From the NCBI GenBank assembly GCA_036763105.1, contig JBAIYS010000005.1:1-64000 (forward strand): a stretch of DNA of 64,000 nt, written 5' to 3'. Both the position numbers and the translations under genes were made by a program. Each line of letters opens with the position of its first letter. Position 1 is the first letter of the stretch. Positions 24,791-33,248 of this stretch are shown here, piece after piece. The notes beneath the pieces were generated by a model. That model was not told the origin of the DNA, did no database searches, and saw nothing but the letters and a program-made list of their open reading frames with translations. Source of the DNA: Peptococcaceae bacterium 1198_IL3148 (GTDB lineage: Bacteria; Bacillota; Desulfotomaculia; Desulfotomaculales; Desulfohalotomaculaceae).

Positions 24791-24905
24791 CTCTTATCTG
24801 CCAAGATTGCAAAACCTTGCAGGAATTAGCACCGGACCGTTAGCTAGAGCTAACGCGGTTGCCGGGTATCATAGGGCCTGTTCCCTCCACCACTCTTGAT
24901 AAGAG
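24791..24905 (-). ncRNA. SAM-I (S-box) riboswitch
   Basis: Reading leftward, the P1 strand CTCTTATCAAGAG, then GGTGGAGGGA, then GGCCCTATGATACCCGGCAACC, then the variable hairpin (GTTAGCTCTAGCTAAC), then GGTGCTAATTCCTGC, a further hairpin, and the P1 partner CAGATAAGAG: the full S-box consensus in order. It precedes the terminator at 24736-24762 and the DUF39 operon, so high SAM turns the operon off. Confidence 0.97.
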
Positions 24906-25073
24906 AATGAATATTTAATTAATGGACATAGTTTATCAGCTAAATTTACTATTGTCAATTGGTAAAAATGCGGTGATAATAATTAAGTGTCGACATAAAC
25001 CCAGATATTACAAAGAAGATGTAGGCAATTTAAGTAGAATAACATAGTATTACTAAGCTAAAAGGAGTTCACC
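24906..25073. other. intergenic region between riboswitch and TtcA-like gene
   Basis: These 168 bp separate divergent transcripts and should hold both promoters. I see no clear hexamer pair or further RNA structure. Together with the riboswitch it makes up the 354-bp gap between genes. Confidence 0.5.
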
Positions 25074-25823
25074 ATGGGTAAAAACAAGAGCAATATTTTA
25101 AAATTTGCATTGAGTGAAACGGTAAAAGCAATAGCCGATTATAAAATGATTGAAAACGGAGATCGGATTGCCGTTGGTCTTTCCGGGGGCAAAGACAGTA
25201 GTTCTTTATTGTACATCTTAGCCTATTACCAAAAATATTACCCCTATGATTTTGAAATTGTACCAATCCATGTAACCATGGGGTTTGACGATATGGACAT
25301 CACACCATTAAAAGAGTTTTGTGATTCCTTAGGGTTACCTTTGCATGTGCAACAAGGGGATATCGGCAAAATCGTTTTTGACATTCGTCAGGAGAAAAAC
25401 CCCTGCTCATTGTGCGCCAATTTACGGCGCGGCGCATTAAACAGCGCTGCGGTAGAACTAAATTGCAACAAAGTGGCCCTAGCCCATCACTTAGATGATT
25501 GCATTGAAACCTTCTTTATGAGCTTAATTTACACAGCACAAATTGGCACTTTTTCCCCCCGCACATTTTTGAACCGCACCGGTTTAACAGTGGTGCGTCC
25601 CTTTGTTTATTTGCACGAGCGGGATGTAATCAGGTTGGCAAACAAATATGAAATACCCATCATTCACAACCCCTGTCCCGCCGATAAAAAGACCAAAAGG
25701 GAAGAGGCTAAAGCATTGGTGGATGAGCTTTCCAAACGTTTTAACCATCGGTTAAGGGATGATTTTATTACTGCATTGAAAAATTTTGACGCTAACAAAC
25801 TTTGGCCAAAGGTAATGCGGTAA
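25074..25823 (+). CDS. TtcA/TilS-superfamily tRNA-thiolation-type ATPase
   Basis: A 249-residue PP-loop protein. VGLSGGKDSSSLLYIL near residue 39 is the ATP pyrophosphatase loop. CSLCANLRRG near 120 provides the CxxC that in TtcA-type enzymes binds a [4Fe-4S] cluster with a third Cys, here probably in NPCPAD near 202. HHLDDCIETFFMSL is also typical. TtcA makes 2-thiocytidine in tRNA; related enzymes thiolate other tRNA positions, so the target base is not certain. ATG at 25074 follows AAAGGAG. Monocistronic with a terminator. Confidence 0.85.
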   Translation: MGKNKSNILKFALSETVKAIADYKMIENGDRIAVGLSGGKDSSSLLYILAYYQKYYPYDFEIVPIHVTMGFDDMDITPLKEFCDSLGLPLHVQQGDIGKIVFDIRQEKNPCSLCANLRRGALNSAAVELNCNKVALAHHLDDCIETFFMSLIYTAQIGTFSPRTFLNRTGLTVVRPFVYLHERDVIRLANKYEIPIIHNPCPADKKTKREEAKALVDELSKRFNHRLRDDFITALKNFDANKLWPKVMR

Positions 25824-25915
25824 ATTTTAGAATTATTGCATATGCAAGCACAAAACCTTCCCTTCCTCCATATTATGTTGCAAGCCCAGCACTTGTATCT
25901 GGTTGGATACCCTTT

Positions 25916-25945
25916 AGACTGACCTTCGGGCAGTCTATTTTTTTT
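25916..25945 (+). terminator. intrinsic terminator after the TtcA-like gene
   Basis: AGACTG-ACCTTCGGG-CAGTCT hairpin (a GNRA/UUCG-like CTTCGG sits in the loop) followed by ATTTTTTTT. It lies 90 bp past the stop and 28 bp before the next start. Confidence 0.85.
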
Positions 25946-25972
25946 ACGGTATAATTACAGGGAGGGGATAGC

Positions 25973-27001
25973 TTGAGTTTAAATGTATACCAAGTTAAAA
26001 ATCAGTACCAATTTGATATATTTTTAAATATGTCTCAAACCATATATTATGATGATCCCTTTTGGCCTGCCCCACCGCCCAGTGAAACTGCTCAGCAATT
26101 GCTAAACATACCGCGAAAAGATGTTAATTTATATGTGGCGGTAAATAACAATGCAGTGATCGGTAGAGTGGCAGGAATGCTCAACAATACTTTAGCCGAT
26201 AAAAACACAGCAATATTTGGTTATTTTGAATGTATTAATGACCCTAATGCGGCATCTGCTTTAATGAAGGCTGTGGAAAGTTGGGCCAACGACAAAGGTT
26301 GTCGCTACTTAACCGGACCAGTTTGTTACAATACTAACGACAGTATTGGGATATTGGTTGACGGCTTTCACTTGCCGCCCCAATTTGGTATGCCTTACAA
26401 TCATTACTACTACCAAACACTATTAGAACAATCTGGCTACCACAAATACTTTGATTTACTGGCCTACCGTTGGTCAGCCAATCACCCGATGCCGGAAAAA
26501 TTGAAGCGGATTGCTAAAGGGGCGCAAAAAACACCGGGGTTGGTATTAAGGCCTTTTAACCTACACTTCCCTAAAAGGGAGGCCCAGATATTGGTTAAAG
26601 TGCATAATCAGACCATGGAAGGGAATTGGGGCGCTGAAACGCTAACAGTTTCCGATGCAATTCATTACTTAAACAGTTACCGTTCCTTTGCTGATCCTGA
26701 TTTGCTGTTAACAGTAATTATTAACGGTGAACCGGCGGGTATTTGCTTAACTATACCCAACTTATCCGCAAAATATCATAGTTGTCGGGTGGCAGTACTG
26801 GGGGTGGTGCCAAAATTCCGCACCAAGGGTATTGCCGCTTTGCTAATCTATGAAACGATGCTTCGTTTAATCAAAAAAGGTTATCAAGAGGCTGAATTGT
26901 CGCTGATTATGGAAAATAACACCATGATGAATCGAATTTTAAGAGATACGTTAAAGTTTGACATTATAAAGCGGTTTAGGGTCTATCGGAAGGAATTGTG
27001 A
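25973..27001 (+). CDS. GNAT-like acetyltransferase family protein
   Basis: A 342-residue protein in which the C-terminal ~80 residues look like a GNAT fold: VAVLGVVPKFRTKGIAALLIYETM matches the acetyl-CoA loop pattern, and AELSLIMENNTMMNRILR the following strand-helix. The N-terminal ~150 residues (YYDDPFWPAPP...RVAGMLNNT...YFECINDPNAA) look like a second GNAT-like half, as in tandem-GNAT proteins of unknown substrate. The TTG start follows GGGAGGGG. No neighbour suggests a pathway. Confidence 0.72.
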   Translation: MSLNVYQVKNQYQFDIFLNMSQTIYYDDPFWPAPPPSETAQQLLNIPRKDVNLYVAVNNNAVIGRVAGMLNNTLADKNTAIFGYFECINDPNAASALMKAVESWANDKGCRYLTGPVCYNTNDSIGILVDGFHLPPQFGMPYNHYYYQTLLEQSGYHKYFDLLAYRWSANHPMPEKLKRIAKGAQKTPGLVLRPFNLHFPKREAQILVKVHNQTMEGNWGAETLTVSDAIHYLNSYRSFADPDLLLTVIINGEPAGICLTIPNLSAKYHSCRVAVLGVVPKFRTKGIAALLIYETMLRLIKKGYQEAELSLIMENNTMMNRILRDTLKFDIIKRFRVYRKEL

Positions 27002-27021
27002 TGAAGTTTGTTAAGCCCATT

Positions 27022-27065
27022 GAAGAAAAAAGTAAGTGGATGGGTTGAACCGTCCACCTACTTTC
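27022..27065 (-). terminator. terminator overlapping the end of lgt
   Basis: AAAGTAGGTGGACGG and its near-complement CCATCCACTTACTTT form a long hairpin on the minus strand, followed by TTTTTTCTTC. The stem overlaps the last codons of lgt. Confidence 0.8.
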
Positions 27066-27879
27066 TACCTCTTCTACTTTTTGGGGTTTGCTTAGAATTG
27101 TCCACGGCAACCCTGAGTTGGTTGTTCGCTTTATTCCGCAAGTAAAGTCCCACTACACTGATAATAATTAAAGTTAAACTAACCAATTGAGCAACTCTGA
27201 AGGGACCGGCCATTAAACTGTCTGTTCTTAATCCCTCTATAAATAATCTGCCCAGAGAATATAACCCCAAGTATAATAAAGCAATTTCACCTTCAAACCG
27301 CTTTTTATTCCAATATAAGAACAAGAATATAAATACGCTAAAATCCCATAATGATTCGTAAAGAAAAGTGGGATGATAGTACTGGCCATTGATAAACATC
27401 TGATTGGCAATAAATTGGGGGAATTTGGCGATAAACTCTGGACTAACGGGGCCACCGTGGGCTTCTTGGTTAAGAAAATTACCCCATCGACCGATGGCCT
27501 GTCCTAAGATGACACTGGGGGCACAAATATCCGCCATTTGCCACACCGATAATTTATATTTTCGCACATATAAATACCCAGCCAGTACACCACCGATTAA
27601 ACCGCCATGAATAGCCAGTCCACCATGCCAAATGGCCAATATTTCTAATGGGTTGGCGGCATAACTTGACCACTCAAAAATCACATAATATACCCTGGCA
27701 CCAATAATAGCTGCCGGAATAACCAATGTCACCATATTTACTATATGATCGGGATTTAGTCCCACTTTTTTTGCTCGTATGTATGCTAATATTATGCCAA
27801 TTACAAAGGCCGCAGATATGATAATGCCGTACCAATAAATATCTCTGGGGCCAATGGAAAATGCCACTGGGTCTATCAA
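27058..27879 (-). CDS. lgt: prolipoprotein diacylglyceryl transferase
   Basis: A membrane enzyme that attaches diacylglycerol to the lipobox cysteine of prelipoproteins, the first step of lipoprotein maturation. The 273-residue product has about seven helices and family motifs HGGLAIHGGLIGG near residue 95 and GQAIGRWGNFLNQEAHGGP near 130, including the essential Arg-Trp-Gly-Asn-Phe. I chose the TTG at 27879, as GAGGTG is 6 nt upstream and the protein then starts like other Lgts; a longer frame to 27957 would add 26 unsupported residues. Monocistronic. Confidence 0.93.
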   Translation of the reverse strand: MIDPVAFSIGPRDIYWYGIIISAAFVIGIILAYIRAKKVGLNPDHIVNMVTLVIPAAIIGARVYYVIFEWSSYAANPLEILAIWHGGLAIHGGLIGGVLAGYLYVRKYKLSVWQMADICAPSVILGQAIGRWGNFLNQEAHGGPVSPEFIAKFPQFIANQMFINGQYYHPTFLYESLWDFSVFIFLFLYWNKKRFEGEIALLYLGLYSLGRLFIEGLRTDSLMAGPFRVAQLVSLTLIIISVVGLYLRNKANNQLRVAVDNSKQTPKSRRGRK

Positions 27880-28061
27880 ATTATTCACCTCACAATTTTT
27901 ATGATAATTTAGCAGGAATTTGGTAACATTATATCGAATTAGCATAGGGTTTGACAAATTTAAGATTTTTAACTAAATTATATCATAGTAAACTTATCAT
28001 TAATATAAGTCCAAACATCTTAGTTTGATCATCGCCACCAGCACTCGAAGGAGGAGTACAT

Positions 28062-28700
28062 TTGAAAAATGTAACTGTAGTTAAACATCCAGTTGCCAAA
28101 CACTGCTTAAGATACCTAAGGGATAAAAACACAGATATCGTGATTTTTAGAGATCACCTAAATAGATTAGGTACCTTTTTAGCTATGGAGGCCACCACTG
28201 ATATCCCGACCAAGCAAATTCAGGTTGATACACCTTTGAACATAGCAACTGAGGCCACCGAAGCCATGGACGACAATGTATTATTAGTACCGATTTTAAG
28301 AGCAGGACTGGGGTTTGTTGAAAGTTTCTTAAAAGTAATTCCCCGGGCTAAAGTGGCTCATGTTGGCATGGCTAGGGATCACGAAACCCTCGAGGCCAAA
28401 GTATACTTGAGTACACTGCCCGATCATGTATCTACATTTGACAAGGTTTATGTACTGGATCCAATGCTGGCCACCGGTAACAGCTGCGTTAAAGCACTGG
28501 AGATCTTAGTGGAAGCCGGCATTAAACCAGAAAACATTGTGGTATCCTGTGCCTTCTCAGTAGAAGAAGGTATTCGACAAGTCCACAGCAAGTTTCCGGA
28601 AATCAGAATTGTAACCGCCACTGTTGACCAAAAATTAAATGAAGTTGGTTATATAGTTCCGGGTTGCGGAGATGCCGGAGATCGGTTATACTTGTTATAG
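28062..28700 (+). CDS. upp: uracil phosphoribosyltransferase
   Basis: A 212-residue salvage enzyme that makes UMP from uracil and PRPP. Family features are the N-terminal VVKHPVAKHCLRYLRDKNTD, PILRAGLGFVESFLKVIP, the PRPP loop VLDPMLATGNSCVKAL near residue 130, and the C-terminal VPGCGDAGDRLYL uracil-binding end. The TTG start at 28062 follows GGAGGAG. A PyrR attenuator and the uracil permease gene follow, a logical uptake-salvage pair. Confidence 0.95.
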   Translation: MKNVTVVKHPVAKHCLRYLRDKNTDIVIFRDHLNRLGTFLAMEATTDIPTKQIQVDTPLNIATEATEAMDDNVLLVPILRAGLGFVESFLKVIPRAKVAHVGMARDHETLEAKVYLSTLPDHVSTFDKVYVLDPMLATGNSCVKALEILVEAGIKPENIVVSCAFSVEEGIRQVHSKFPEIRIVTATVDQKLNEVGYIVPGCGDAGDRLYLL

Positions 28701-28724
28701 CAATTTAAAAACTTAATAGTGTCT

Positions 28725-28757
28725 ACCTTTAAATTAGTCCTGAGAGGCTAAAAAGGT
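28725..28757 (+). promoter_or_regulatory. PyrR-binding RNA hairpin
   Basis: ACCTTT-AAA-TTAG-TCCTGAGAGG-CTAA-AA-AGGT. The loop holds the PyrR consensus AGTCCNGAGAGGCT on a broken stem. In Bacillus, PyrR with UMP binds this to block the antiterminator, so the terminator downstream forms. Confidence 0.88.
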
Positions 28758-28767
28758 GTGAGTTAGG

Positions 28768-28830
28768 GTAATATTGCTAACTGGCTACAGATCTAAGCAG
28801 TGTCTTGTCTGTAGGTAGTTAGTTAGGTAA
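28768..28830 (+). promoter_or_regulatory. candidate antiterminator of the PyrR attenuator
   Basis: CTAACTGGCTACAG and CTGTAGGTAGTTAG (14 nt, 12 pairing) form a large hairpin between the PyrR hairpin and the terminator. Its position suggests the alternative structure of the switch, but I could not fold the whole leader. Confidence 0.45.
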
Positions 28831-28844
28831 TATACGTCTAATTT

Positions 28845-28880
28845 ATGCTTCCTGTCTCTCTAGGCAGGAAGCATTTTTTA
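28845..28880 (+). terminator. PyrR-controlled attenuator terminator
   Basis: TGCTTCCTG and CAGGAAGCA form a 9-bp stem around a 10-nt loop, followed by TTTTTT. It lies 53 bp before the permease start and 145 bp after upp. Confidence 0.9.
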
Positions 28881-28932
28881 TTTGTGTTTCAAATTATCCT
28901 GGGGAAAGATAATTCTAAGAGGAGGTCTCTCG

Positions 28933-30207
28933 ATGACAAAAAGAGAAATTCAAGTAGATGAAAAATTGCCTATTCTTCAAACACTGCCCCTTTCCTTTCA
29001 ACACTTATTTGCCATGTTTGGTTCCACTGTTCTGGTACCATTCATATTCCAAGTGGACCCGGCAACAATTTTACTTATGAATGGTATTGGTACTTTAATC
29101 TATATTATATTGTGTAAAGGTGGCATTCCCGCCTACTTAGGTTCCAGTTTTGCCTTTATCTCTCCGGTGCTGGTGGTGTTAGCTAATAGAAGTTACGAAG
29201 CTGCCTTGGGTGGATTCATCGCTGTCGGTGCGGTCTTTTGCCTGGTGGCTTTAATCATCAAGGCCATTGGTACCAAGTGGATTGATGTTATCTTCCCTCC
29301 GGCTGCCATGGGTGCCATTGTGGCGGTAATTGGTCTAGAACTGGCACCGACAGCTGCTGAAATGGCTGGTTTGATTTTGCCCGCAGATGCAGCCGCTGAC
29401 GCCGTCAAAGATCCCCAAGCAATTATGGTGGCGTTACTGACACTGGCCATTACCATCTTTGGTTCGGTAGTCTTTCGAGGCTTTCTGGGAATCATTCCGA
29501 TTTTAATTGGTGTGTTAAGTGGTTACGCAATTTCCTTTGCTTTAGGCATGGTGGATGTACAAGCCATCGCTGAAGCAGAAATGTTTAAAATACCAACTTT
29601 TTATCGCCCGGAATTTGATTGGGCTGCCATTGGTGTGATTCTGCCCGCTGCTTTGGTGGTAATAGCTGAGCATGTAGGTCACCTCTTTGTTACCAGCAAT
29701 ATTGTCGGCCGCGACTTGGCCAAAAAGCCGGGCTTACATCGCTCCCTTTTAGGTAACGGTATCTCAACATTGGTTTCCGGCTTTGTGGGTTCAACCCCAA
29801 ACACCACTTATGGCGAGAACATCGGTGTAATGGCACTGACCAAGGTGTATAGTGTCTGGGTAATCGGTGGCGCCGCAGTGCTGGCAATTTTTCTCTCATT
29901 CTTTGGCAAATTAGCTGCCGCCATTAGTTCCATTCCAGTTCCAGTAATGGGCGGTATCTGCCTGTTGCTCTTTGGCTCCATCGCCGCCTCGGGAATTCGG
30001 ATGTTGGTGGAGGCTCAGATTGATTATAGTAAAGCCAGAAACTTAATTTTAACCTCGGTGGTATTGATCATTGGTATCAGCGGCGCCGAAATCACCATGG
30101 GCGCTGTCAGCTTAAAGGGAATGGGCTTGGCAACTGTGGTGGCCATTATTTTAAGCCTGTTCTTTAAACTGCTAGATGTATTCAACCTCAGCAACGATAA
30201 TATTTAA
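28933..30207 (+). CDS. uraA: uracil permease, NCS2 family
   Basis: A 424-residue nucleobase:cation symporter with about 12-14 helices. N-terminal LPLSFQHLFAMFGSTVLVPF, AYLGSSFAFISPV, PPAAMGAIVAVIGLELAP, and the NCS2 signature region VVIAEHVGHLFVTSNIVGRDL and GFVGSTPNTTYGENIGVMALT are all present. The histidine-glutamate of AEHVGH is the substrate-site hallmark. The ATG at 28933 follows GAGGAGGT. The PyrR attenuator upstream ties it to pyrimidine status. Confidence 0.95.
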   Translation: MTKREIQVDEKLPILQTLPLSFQHLFAMFGSTVLVPFIFQVDPATILLMNGIGTLIYIILCKGGIPAYLGSSFAFISPVLVVLANRSYEAALGGFIAVGAVFCLVALIIKAIGTKWIDVIFPPAAMGAIVAVIGLELAPTAAEMAGLILPADAAADAVKDPQAIMVALLTLAITIFGSVVFRGFLGIIPILIGVLSGYAISFALGMVDVQAIAEAEMFKIPTFYRPEFDWAAIGVILPAALVVIAEHVGHLFVTSNIVGRDLAKKPGLHRSLLGNGISTLVSGFVGSTPNTTYGENIGVMALTKVYSVWVIGGAAVLAIFLSFFGKLAAAISSIPVPVMGGICLLLFGSIAASGIRMLVEAQIDYSKARNLILTSVVLIIGISGAEITMGAVSLKGMGLATVVAIILSLFFKLLDVFNLSNDNI

Positions 30208-30234
30208 ATGGTGTGGCACAAATGTTTCAGCACA

Positions 30235-30274
30235 AGTCACCTGTGTTAAATGGTTAAAGCGCAGGTGGCTTTTG
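30235..30274 (+). terminator. terminator-like hairpin after uraA
   Basis: AGTCACCTGTG and CGCAGGTGGCT (with G-U pairs) form an 11-bp stem around a 14-nt loop, followed by only TTTTG. It lies 27 bp past the uraA stop. Confidence 0.65.
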
Positions 30275-30317
30275 CTATTGCTTTAGGAATAAAAATAATT
30301 TAAAAACCCGGCGTCGA

Positions 30318-30461
30318 CTGCAGTAAGCGAACGACATATAGTTAAGCAGTGAACCGAACTTAGCGAAGGAGGTTGTCGGAGGCAGGGTGGCGCATAGGAC
30401 GTGCGCCACCGGCAACTGAGCCATGGACGGCGAATCTGCCGGGAACCCTGCCGGAGACAGC
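30318..30461 (-). repeat. 144-bp dispersed repeat, copy 2 (inverted)
   Basis: The reverse complement matches 13225-13368 over its full length with about eight substitutions and no gaps. Like copy 1 it lies between two convergent genes (uraA and the BON-domain gene). Adjacent sequence to 30587 shows no gene, but GCAAAAGACACC at 30572-30583 recalls the arms that bracket copy 1. The rest of the 380-bp gap is otherwise featureless. Confidence 0.85.
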
Positions 30462-30587
30462 CGGATAAGCTTTAGTTCGGTCTGCGAAACTATCTAAAAA
30501 GTGAGCGGTGCAGTCGCAGCCGGGTTCTACCGCAACCTAAATTCCAACAGCTAAACAAAAATCCAACCACCGCAAAAGACACCAGTT

Positions 30588-31115
30588 TTAAATATCAGTA
30601 TATATACCCATTTGCCTGCCAGCCTCTCGGTCATTGTTTACTTGGCTGTGAAAAAGTTGTTCTAAACTGGGCTCTTTGGCTTCGTGATGTATTTGGGAGA
30701 TTACCTCTGTCACACCCCTGGCCTTTAAGGCCGCTTCCATCGCCGCTTGCTCTTCCATGGCGTTGGTACAGTGCCCCATCAAGAACACTTTGCCACCAAC
30801 GCTTTTAACGCCTATATGTTTTAAATTCACCCGCGGGTCAGCATTGAGTTCTTCCATAACTTCGAAGGCAACGCCCCGATCGGTTATTTGGCCATCGGTG
30901 GAGATGGCAATACCATTTTCTATCCTTTTAATACCATTTACCCTAGATACAACTTCATTAGCCCGGTTTTTATCTGAAACTGTGTCCACAATCCCGGTAA
31001 GTTGCACCTCACCGTCAACAACGTCGGCCTTTATATCATAAGCCCTCATTTCAGCATCTGCTTCCAAATAAGCATTTACTAAACGCTTTAATTCGTCATC
31101 CTTTGATTTTTGCAT
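30588..31115 (-). CDS. BON domain protein
   Basis: A 175-residue protein with two BON-type repeats (residues ~5-72, with VDGEVQLTGIVDTVSDKNRANEVVSRVNGI, and ~80-145, with VGGKVFLMGHCTNAMEEQAAMEAALKARGV). No signal peptide is apparent, so it would be cytosolic, unlike OsmY-type periplasmic BON proteins. BON domains bind lipid or act as osmotic/stress modules; function is otherwise unknown. The ~30-residue C-terminal tail is hydrophilic. Monocistronic, with the start preceded by GGGAG. Confidence 0.8.
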   Translation of the reverse strand: MQKSKDDELKRLVNAYLEADAEMRAYDIKADVVDGEVQLTGIVDTVSDKNRANEVVSRVNGIKRIENGIAISTDGQITDRGVAFEVMEELNADPRVNLKHIGVKSVGGKVFLMGHCTNAMEEQAAMEAALKARGVTEVISQIHHEAKEPSLEQLFHSQVNNDREAGRQMGIYTDI

Positions 31116-31294
31116 ACTAATCTCCCTTCTTAAAATGATTATTTTCCTTTCATATTATCCCCGGTGTAAGTTTAAATAAATGACAGCGTTCAATATCACC
31201 CTTGAAAATATTGTATCTTTAGCTTTATTCTGTTCAACATAAAAAAACTATATTAGCTAAAAATATTAAAAATAGCGTGAGGAGGATTTGTAAA

Positions 31295-31495
31295 ATGGCA
31301 GGAGGTTCAATAGATATTAACCCAGGCTATCAAAACCCTAAACTGGAAGAAAACCTGCACCGGCCAGTGGGTGCACCTCGGGCCAGAGAAATTAAGTCCC
31401 AAAAAGCACAGTTAAATAGCACTCACCGTCATGGTACCCAAAAGGATTATAAAATTGGCATGGAATTAAAAACCGGCGTTAAAGAAAGAAAATAA
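31295..31495 (+). CDS. small basic hydrophilic protein of unknown function
   Basis: 66 residues with no hydrophobic segment, rich in Lys, Arg, Asn, Gln and Pro (DINPGYQNPKLEENLHRPVG...). A good ribosome site (GAGGAGG) sits about 9 nt before the ATG, and a terminator follows, so it is probably a real gene. The proline/asparagine-rich, structureless composition resembles small acid-soluble or spore-associated proteins, but I recognise no family. Confidence 0.65.
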   Translation: MAGGSIDINPGYQNPKLEENLHRPVGAPRAREIKSQKAQLNSTHRHGTQKDYKIGMELKTGVKERK

Positions 31496-31512
31496 TTAAA
31501 AATTTCTTTGAA

Positions 31513-31547
31513 AAATGCCTTGACTGATTATAACAAGGCATTTTTCT
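31513..31547 (+). terminator. intrinsic terminator after the small basic-protein gene
   Basis: AAATGCCTTG and CAAGGCATTT form a 10-bp stem around an 11-nt loop, followed by TTCTTT. It separates this gene from the serine dehydratase operon. Confidence 0.85.
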
Positions 31548-31613
31548 TTATCACTTTCTGGCCTAATAAAGTATAATGGTGTACATAATAAATGAATAAG
31601 GAGTATGATCTGT

Positions 31614-32279
31614 ATGAAATACTCTTCGGTTTTCGATATAGTTGGACCTTCAATGATTGGTCCTTCCAGTTCCCACACTGCTGGGGCTGCAAAAATTGGT
31701 TTAATGGCCCGCAATATTTTTAATGCCCAACCGGATAAATTAGAAATAACCTTTTATGGCTCCTTTGCCAAAACCTACCGGGGGCATGGCACCGATTTAG
31801 CAATTATCGGCGGTCTTTTAGGATATAATGCTGATGACCCCCGAATAGTTAATGCTATAGATGATGCAACTAAATTGGGCATAGAAATGGTGCTACTCAC
31901 CGGTGAAGAAGAAACCGAGCACCCCAATACCGTGAAAATTATTATGCATGAGAAAGACCGAACCTTTGAAGTGATTGGCATTTCTCCCGGCGGTGGACGG
32001 GCTGAGATCATTGAAATTAATGGCTTCAAATTAAAGGCTGAAGCGGACAGCAACTTTTTACTGGTATTCCACCATGACCGTTACGGTGTCATTGCAGCGG
32101 TGGCCAACCTATTAGCTTGCAACGGTATCAACATTGGTCATATGGAAGTGGCTAGAAAATCAAAGGGTGCCGAAGCTTTAATGATGATCCAGACAGATCA
32201 ACATGTACCAGAAAATATTGCTTCCGATATGAAGGTTCTGGCCAACGTTACCAGCGTAATCGTCTTTAATAAACCTTAG
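31614..32279 (+). CDS. sdaAB: L-serine dehydratase, iron-sulfur-dependent, beta subunit
   Basis: A 221-residue subunit of the [4Fe-4S] serine dehydratase that deaminates L-serine to pyruvate. The N-terminal FDIVGPSMIGPSSSHTAGAAKIG and FYGSFAKTYRGHGTD are typical of SDH-beta; an ACT domain (residues ~150-221, LLVFHHDRYGVIAAVANLLACNGINIGHMEVAR) follows. The ATG at 31614 is used; an ATG at 31605 touches the ribosome site. The alpha-subunit gene starts 8 nt downstream. Confidence 0.93.
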   Translation: MKYSSVFDIVGPSMIGPSSSHTAGAAKIGLMARNIFNAQPDKLEITFYGSFAKTYRGHGTDLAIIGGLLGYNADDPRIVNAIDDATKLGIEMVLLTGEEETEHPNTVKIIMHEKDRTFEVIGISPGGGRAEIIEINGFKLKAEADSNFLLVFHHDRYGVIAAVANLLACNGINIGHMEVARKSKGAEALMMIQTDQHVPENIASDMKVLANVTSVIVFNKP

Positions 32280-32287
32280 AGAAAGCG

Positions 32288-33169
32288 GTGCAGAAAATGG
32301 AGTTTCATTCAATTGAACAACTGTTGGCATTGTGTGCCAGCAAAAATTTAAAGATCTCTGATATTATGGTGGAACACGAAATCATTAACAGCGGTTTAGA
32401 CAGGAAACAAGTTTATCAACAAATGGATAAACAATTAAAGGTTATGGAAGATGCGGTCCAGAGAGGTCTAAAGGAAAATCTCAAGTCCCGCAGCGGCTTA
32501 GCCGGTGGTGATGCTAAGTTATTGGCAAATTACCATCAAAAGGGTAATCACCTCACCGGTGGCGTTGTAATGGATGCCTTAACCATGGCTTTGGCCACCT
32601 CAGAAGTTAACGCCTGTATGGGGGCGATAGTGGCTACCCCCACCGCCGGTTCCTGCGGAGTGGTGCCAGGTTGTATTTTTGCCGTTGGTAAACATTTAAA
32701 TTCTAACCGTGATGATTTAATTGATGCTTTATTTACTGCCGGCGCCATAGGTATGGTCATTGCTAACAATGCCAGCATTTCCGGTGCTGCCGGTGGCTGC
32801 CAAGCAGAAATAGGCACCGCCGCAGGAATGGCTGCAGCTGCCGTGGTGCAATTGGCCGGCGGCACCCCAAAACAATCTGTAAATGCCGTGGCCATTGCGT
32901 TAAAAAGTATGTTGGGATTGGTATGTGACCCAGTGGCCGGGTTGGTAGAAGTGCCTTGTATCAAACGCAATGCCACAGGATCTGCCATTGCGCTGACAGC
33001 AGCAGATATGGCCTTGGCAGGAATTGAAAGCGCTATCCCCTGTGATGAAGTGATAGATGCCATGTACCGGGTGGGGCGCTCGATACCGGTAACGTTGCGA
33101 GAAACTTCTATGGGGGGCCTAGCAACCACCGACACCGGACGTAGATTCGAAAAAGAAATTTTAAAGTAG
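32288..33169 (+). CDS. sdaAA: L-serine dehydratase, iron-sulfur-dependent, alpha subunit
   Basis: The 293-residue catalytic subunit. Cluster cysteines are in ACMGAIVATPTAGSCGVVPG (residue ~115), GGCQAEIG (~175) and LVCDPVAGLVEVPCIKRN (~215). The conserved GAAGGCQAEIGTAAGMAAAA is present. With the beta subunit it makes a two-chain, oxygen-sensitive enzyme that yields pyruvate and ammonia. The GTG at 32288 is used; an ATG three codons in is an alternative. It fits amino-acid and lactate use in the window. Confidence 0.94.
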   Translation: MQKMEFHSIEQLLALCASKNLKISDIMVEHEIINSGLDRKQVYQQMDKQLKVMEDAVQRGLKENLKSRSGLAGGDAKLLANYHQKGNHLTGGVVMDALTMALATSEVNACMGAIVATPTAGSCGVVPGCIFAVGKHLNSNRDDLIDALFTAGAIGMVIANNASISGAAGGCQAEIGTAAGMAAAAVVQLAGGTPKQSVNAVAIALKSMLGLVCDPVAGLVEVPCIKRNATGSAIALTAADMALAGIESAIPCDEVIDAMYRVGRSIPVTLRETSMGGLATTDTGRRFEKEILK

Positions 33170-33202
33170 CCACCGGCACTTTGGTAAGAATAAATATAAA
33201 CA

Positions 33203-33240
33203 GCCAGTGGCGGAACAGTCTTAACTGTCACGCCACTGGC
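33203..33240. terminator. hairpin between sdaAA and a convergent gene
   Basis: GCCAGTGGCG and CGCCACTGGC form a 10-bp perfect GC-rich stem with an 18-nt loop that contains a second inner repeat. There is no U tract on either side, so termination is possible but unproved. Confidence 0.6.
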
Positions 33241-33248
33241 TTCAGTCA

